In this document: positions 62,972 to 64,000 of the stretch, in pieces
Layout: each line of letters begins with the position of its first letter
Position numbering within the stretch: position 1 is the stretch's first letter
Assembly (NCBI RefSeq): GCF_014650875.1
Contig: NZ_BMVU01000035.1
Coordinates: forward strand, 1 to 64,000
Length of the DNA stretch: 64,000 nucleotides
Origin: Streptomyces minutiscleroticus
GTDB taxonomy: Bacteria; Actinomycetota; Actinomycetes; Streptomycetales; Streptomycetaceae
Direction: 5' to 3'
Made by a program: the position numbers and the translations under genes
Notes under the pieces: generated by a model
Databases searched by the model: none
Seen by the model: the letters and a program-made list of their open reading frames with translations, nothing else
Told to the model about the DNA's origin: nothing

Positions 62972-64000
62972 CACTCCGCCTTCCTGGCCAGTTGGTCCGC
63001 GGCCGGGGTGGGGCCGCCGCCGGTGTAGGTCACGCGCCACAGCGCCGACTTGGCGTCCGAGGTGAAGAAGCCGCGGCCGTAGTCGAGGACGTACAGCGCG
63101 CCGTCGGGGCCGAACTTCCAGTCCATGAGGTTCTTGATGCCGTCGTTGCCGATCGGCACGATCCTCTTCAGCGACTCCGAGTGCACCGGGAGGCCGCCGT
63201 CCCCGTGCGTCCTCGGGTCGGTGATGACGGCGTTGCGCGGCTGGTCGGCGTCGTAGAGGTCGCCGACGAACCACTTGCCGTCCCAGTACGAGGGCCACTT
63301 GACGTCGCTCGCGGCCGCCGCGTCGTAGCGGTAGACGGGGCCGTTCATCGCCGCCTGGCCGCCGCCCTTGAGCCACGGCAGCCGGTACGTCGACTCCTCC
63401 TGCTTGTAGGAGGGGACGCCGTTGGCGTCGCGCGGGAAGTCGGGGCCGCCGCCCTGGGGCGAGTACCAGATGTTGTTGCCGGTCACCGGCGGCAGGTTGA
63501 CCAGGCCGTCGTTGTTCGGCGACTCGTTCTTCGGGTGGTCGCAGTCGTACCAGCCCAGCGGCTTGGTCGGGTCGGGCAGGTTGCGGTCGCGGTAGGGCTG
63601 CTTGTTGCCCATGCAGTACGGCCAGCCCCGGTTGCTCGCCTTGGTGATCACCGCGAAGGTGTCGTACTTCGCCGGGCCCCAGGTCGTGGAGGGCGCGGAG
63701 GCGTCAGGGCCGACCCAGCCCGCGTACAGGGTGTCGGTCTTCTTGTCGACGGAGATGCGGGCGGGGTTGCGCACGCCCATCACGTAGATCTCGCCGCGCG
63801 TCTTGCCGCCGCCCTCGGCGGTCTCCTCGCCGGTGAAGAGGTTCCCCTCGGGCAGCGTGTACGTGCCGTCCGGCTCGGGGTGGATGCGCAGGATCTTGCC
63901 GTTGAGGTTGTTGGTGTTGCCGGCCGTGCGGCGCGCGTCCGCGAACGAGACGCCCTTGTAGTTCGGCTGCGGGTTGTTGCCCGAGTACCCGTCGCTGAAC
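62971..64000 (-). CDS. Glucose/sorbosone dehydrogenase-like secreted protein (N-terminus outside window)
   Basis: Only the last 342 codons are inside. The segment NTNNLNGKILRIHPEPDG and the following MGVRNPARISVD match the beta-propeller sugar dehydrogenase (GSDH) family; Asp and aromatic residues near KFGPDGALYVLDYG continue the propeller. In related genomes this domain follows a ThuA domain in one long secreted protein, but that part lies past the edge. With the DUF1080 partner it suggests oxidation of sugars at C3 and later cleavage of keto-glycosides. Confidence 0.85.
   Translation of the reverse strand, partial: FSDGYSGNNPQPNYKGVSFADARRTAGNTNNLNGKILRIHPEPDGTYTLPEGNLFTGEETAEGGGKTRGEIYVMGVRNPARISVDKKTDTLYAGWVGPDASAPSTTWGPAKYDTFAVITKASNRGWPYCMGNKQPYRDRNLPDPTKPLGWYDCDHPKNESPNNDGLVNLPPVTGNNIWYSPQGGGPDFPRDANGVPSYKQEESTYRLPWLKGGGQAAMNGPVYRYDAAAASDVKWPSYWDGKWFVGDLYDADQPRNAVITDPRTHGDGGLPVHSESLKRIVPIGNDGIKNLMDWKFGPDGALYVLDYGRGFFTSDAKSALWRVTYTGGGPTPAADQLARKAE

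Noticed and set aside
60698..63028. Long plus-strand frame opposite the cupredoxin/DUF1080 gene
   Set aside because: Composition is Val/Arg/Gly-rich without any motif; it is an antisense shadow from high GC third positions.

Overview
The window is chromosomal DNA of a Streptomyces-type actinomycete. The evidence is a very high G+C content, strong GC bias at third codon positions, frequent GTG starts, many 4-base start/stop overlaps, and families typical of the genus (large LuxR-type ATPase, DUF2510 proteins, ImmA/IrrE and MmyB-like proteins, twin-arginine phospholipase C, pca operon with a divergent MarR regulator). From memory, both ends resemble the S. coelicolor interval from the second transketolase/transaldolase/G6PDH set to the protocatechuate (pca) operon. 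That comparison could not be run here. I see no rRNA, tRNA, insertion sequence, prophage or CRISPR.

Layout. 1-4.4 kb (-): pentose-phosphate operon tkt-tal-zwf, zwf cut by the window edge. 4.5-9.7 kb: AraC regulator, secreted GH16 beta-glucanase, IclR regulator divergent from a GH4 6-phospho-glycosidase. 9.8-14.7 kb: ATP-grasp protein divergent from a metallophosphoesterase and Sfp-type phosphopantetheinyl transferase, a small unknown protein, an alpha/beta hydrolase. 14.8-18.3 kb: XRE regulator, ImmA/IrrE peptidase and 7-TM membrane protein, divergent from a DNA-binding-less MmyB-like sensor. 18.3-24.1 kb: GntR and Cache proteins divergent from a polyamine-type ABC importer. 24.1-32.6 kb: LacI-controlled alpha-glucan locus with sugar ABC importer, GH13 alpha-glucosidase and secreted GH87 alpha-1,3-glucanase. 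32.7-39 kb: truncated haemoglobin, then a minus-strand chain of VanA-like Rieske oxygenase, 61-aa protein, VanB-like reductase and SsuA/SsuC/SsuB-type importer. 39.2-49.2 kb: degenerate tandem repeat array, secreted phospholipase C, scramblase-like protein, EamA-type transporter with PAP2 enzyme, TetR regulator with a large palindrome, DUF2510 membrane protein, and an AnmK/MFS pair for anhydro-sugar recycling. 49.4-52 kb: a LAL-type ATPase without HTH. 52.2-59.4 kb: complete pcaIJFHGBL operon with divergent MarR repressor. 59.4-64 kb: DUF3048 lipoprotein, cupredoxin/Ig-like/DUF1080 protein and the C-terminal part of a glucose/sorbosone dehydrogenase-like protein.

The genes describe a soil saprophyte. 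It secretes enzymes against fungal or plant glucans and phospholipids, imports the products through dedicated ABC systems, and sends aromatic acids through protocatechuate. The least explained parts are the 14.8-18.3 kb regulatory module, the small protein inside the oxygenase operon, the tetR/PAP2 palindrome, the repeat array at 39.2-39.4 kb and several operator-like palindromes in promoters. Many minus/plus overlaps in this GC-rich DNA give long antisense frames, which were not annotated.
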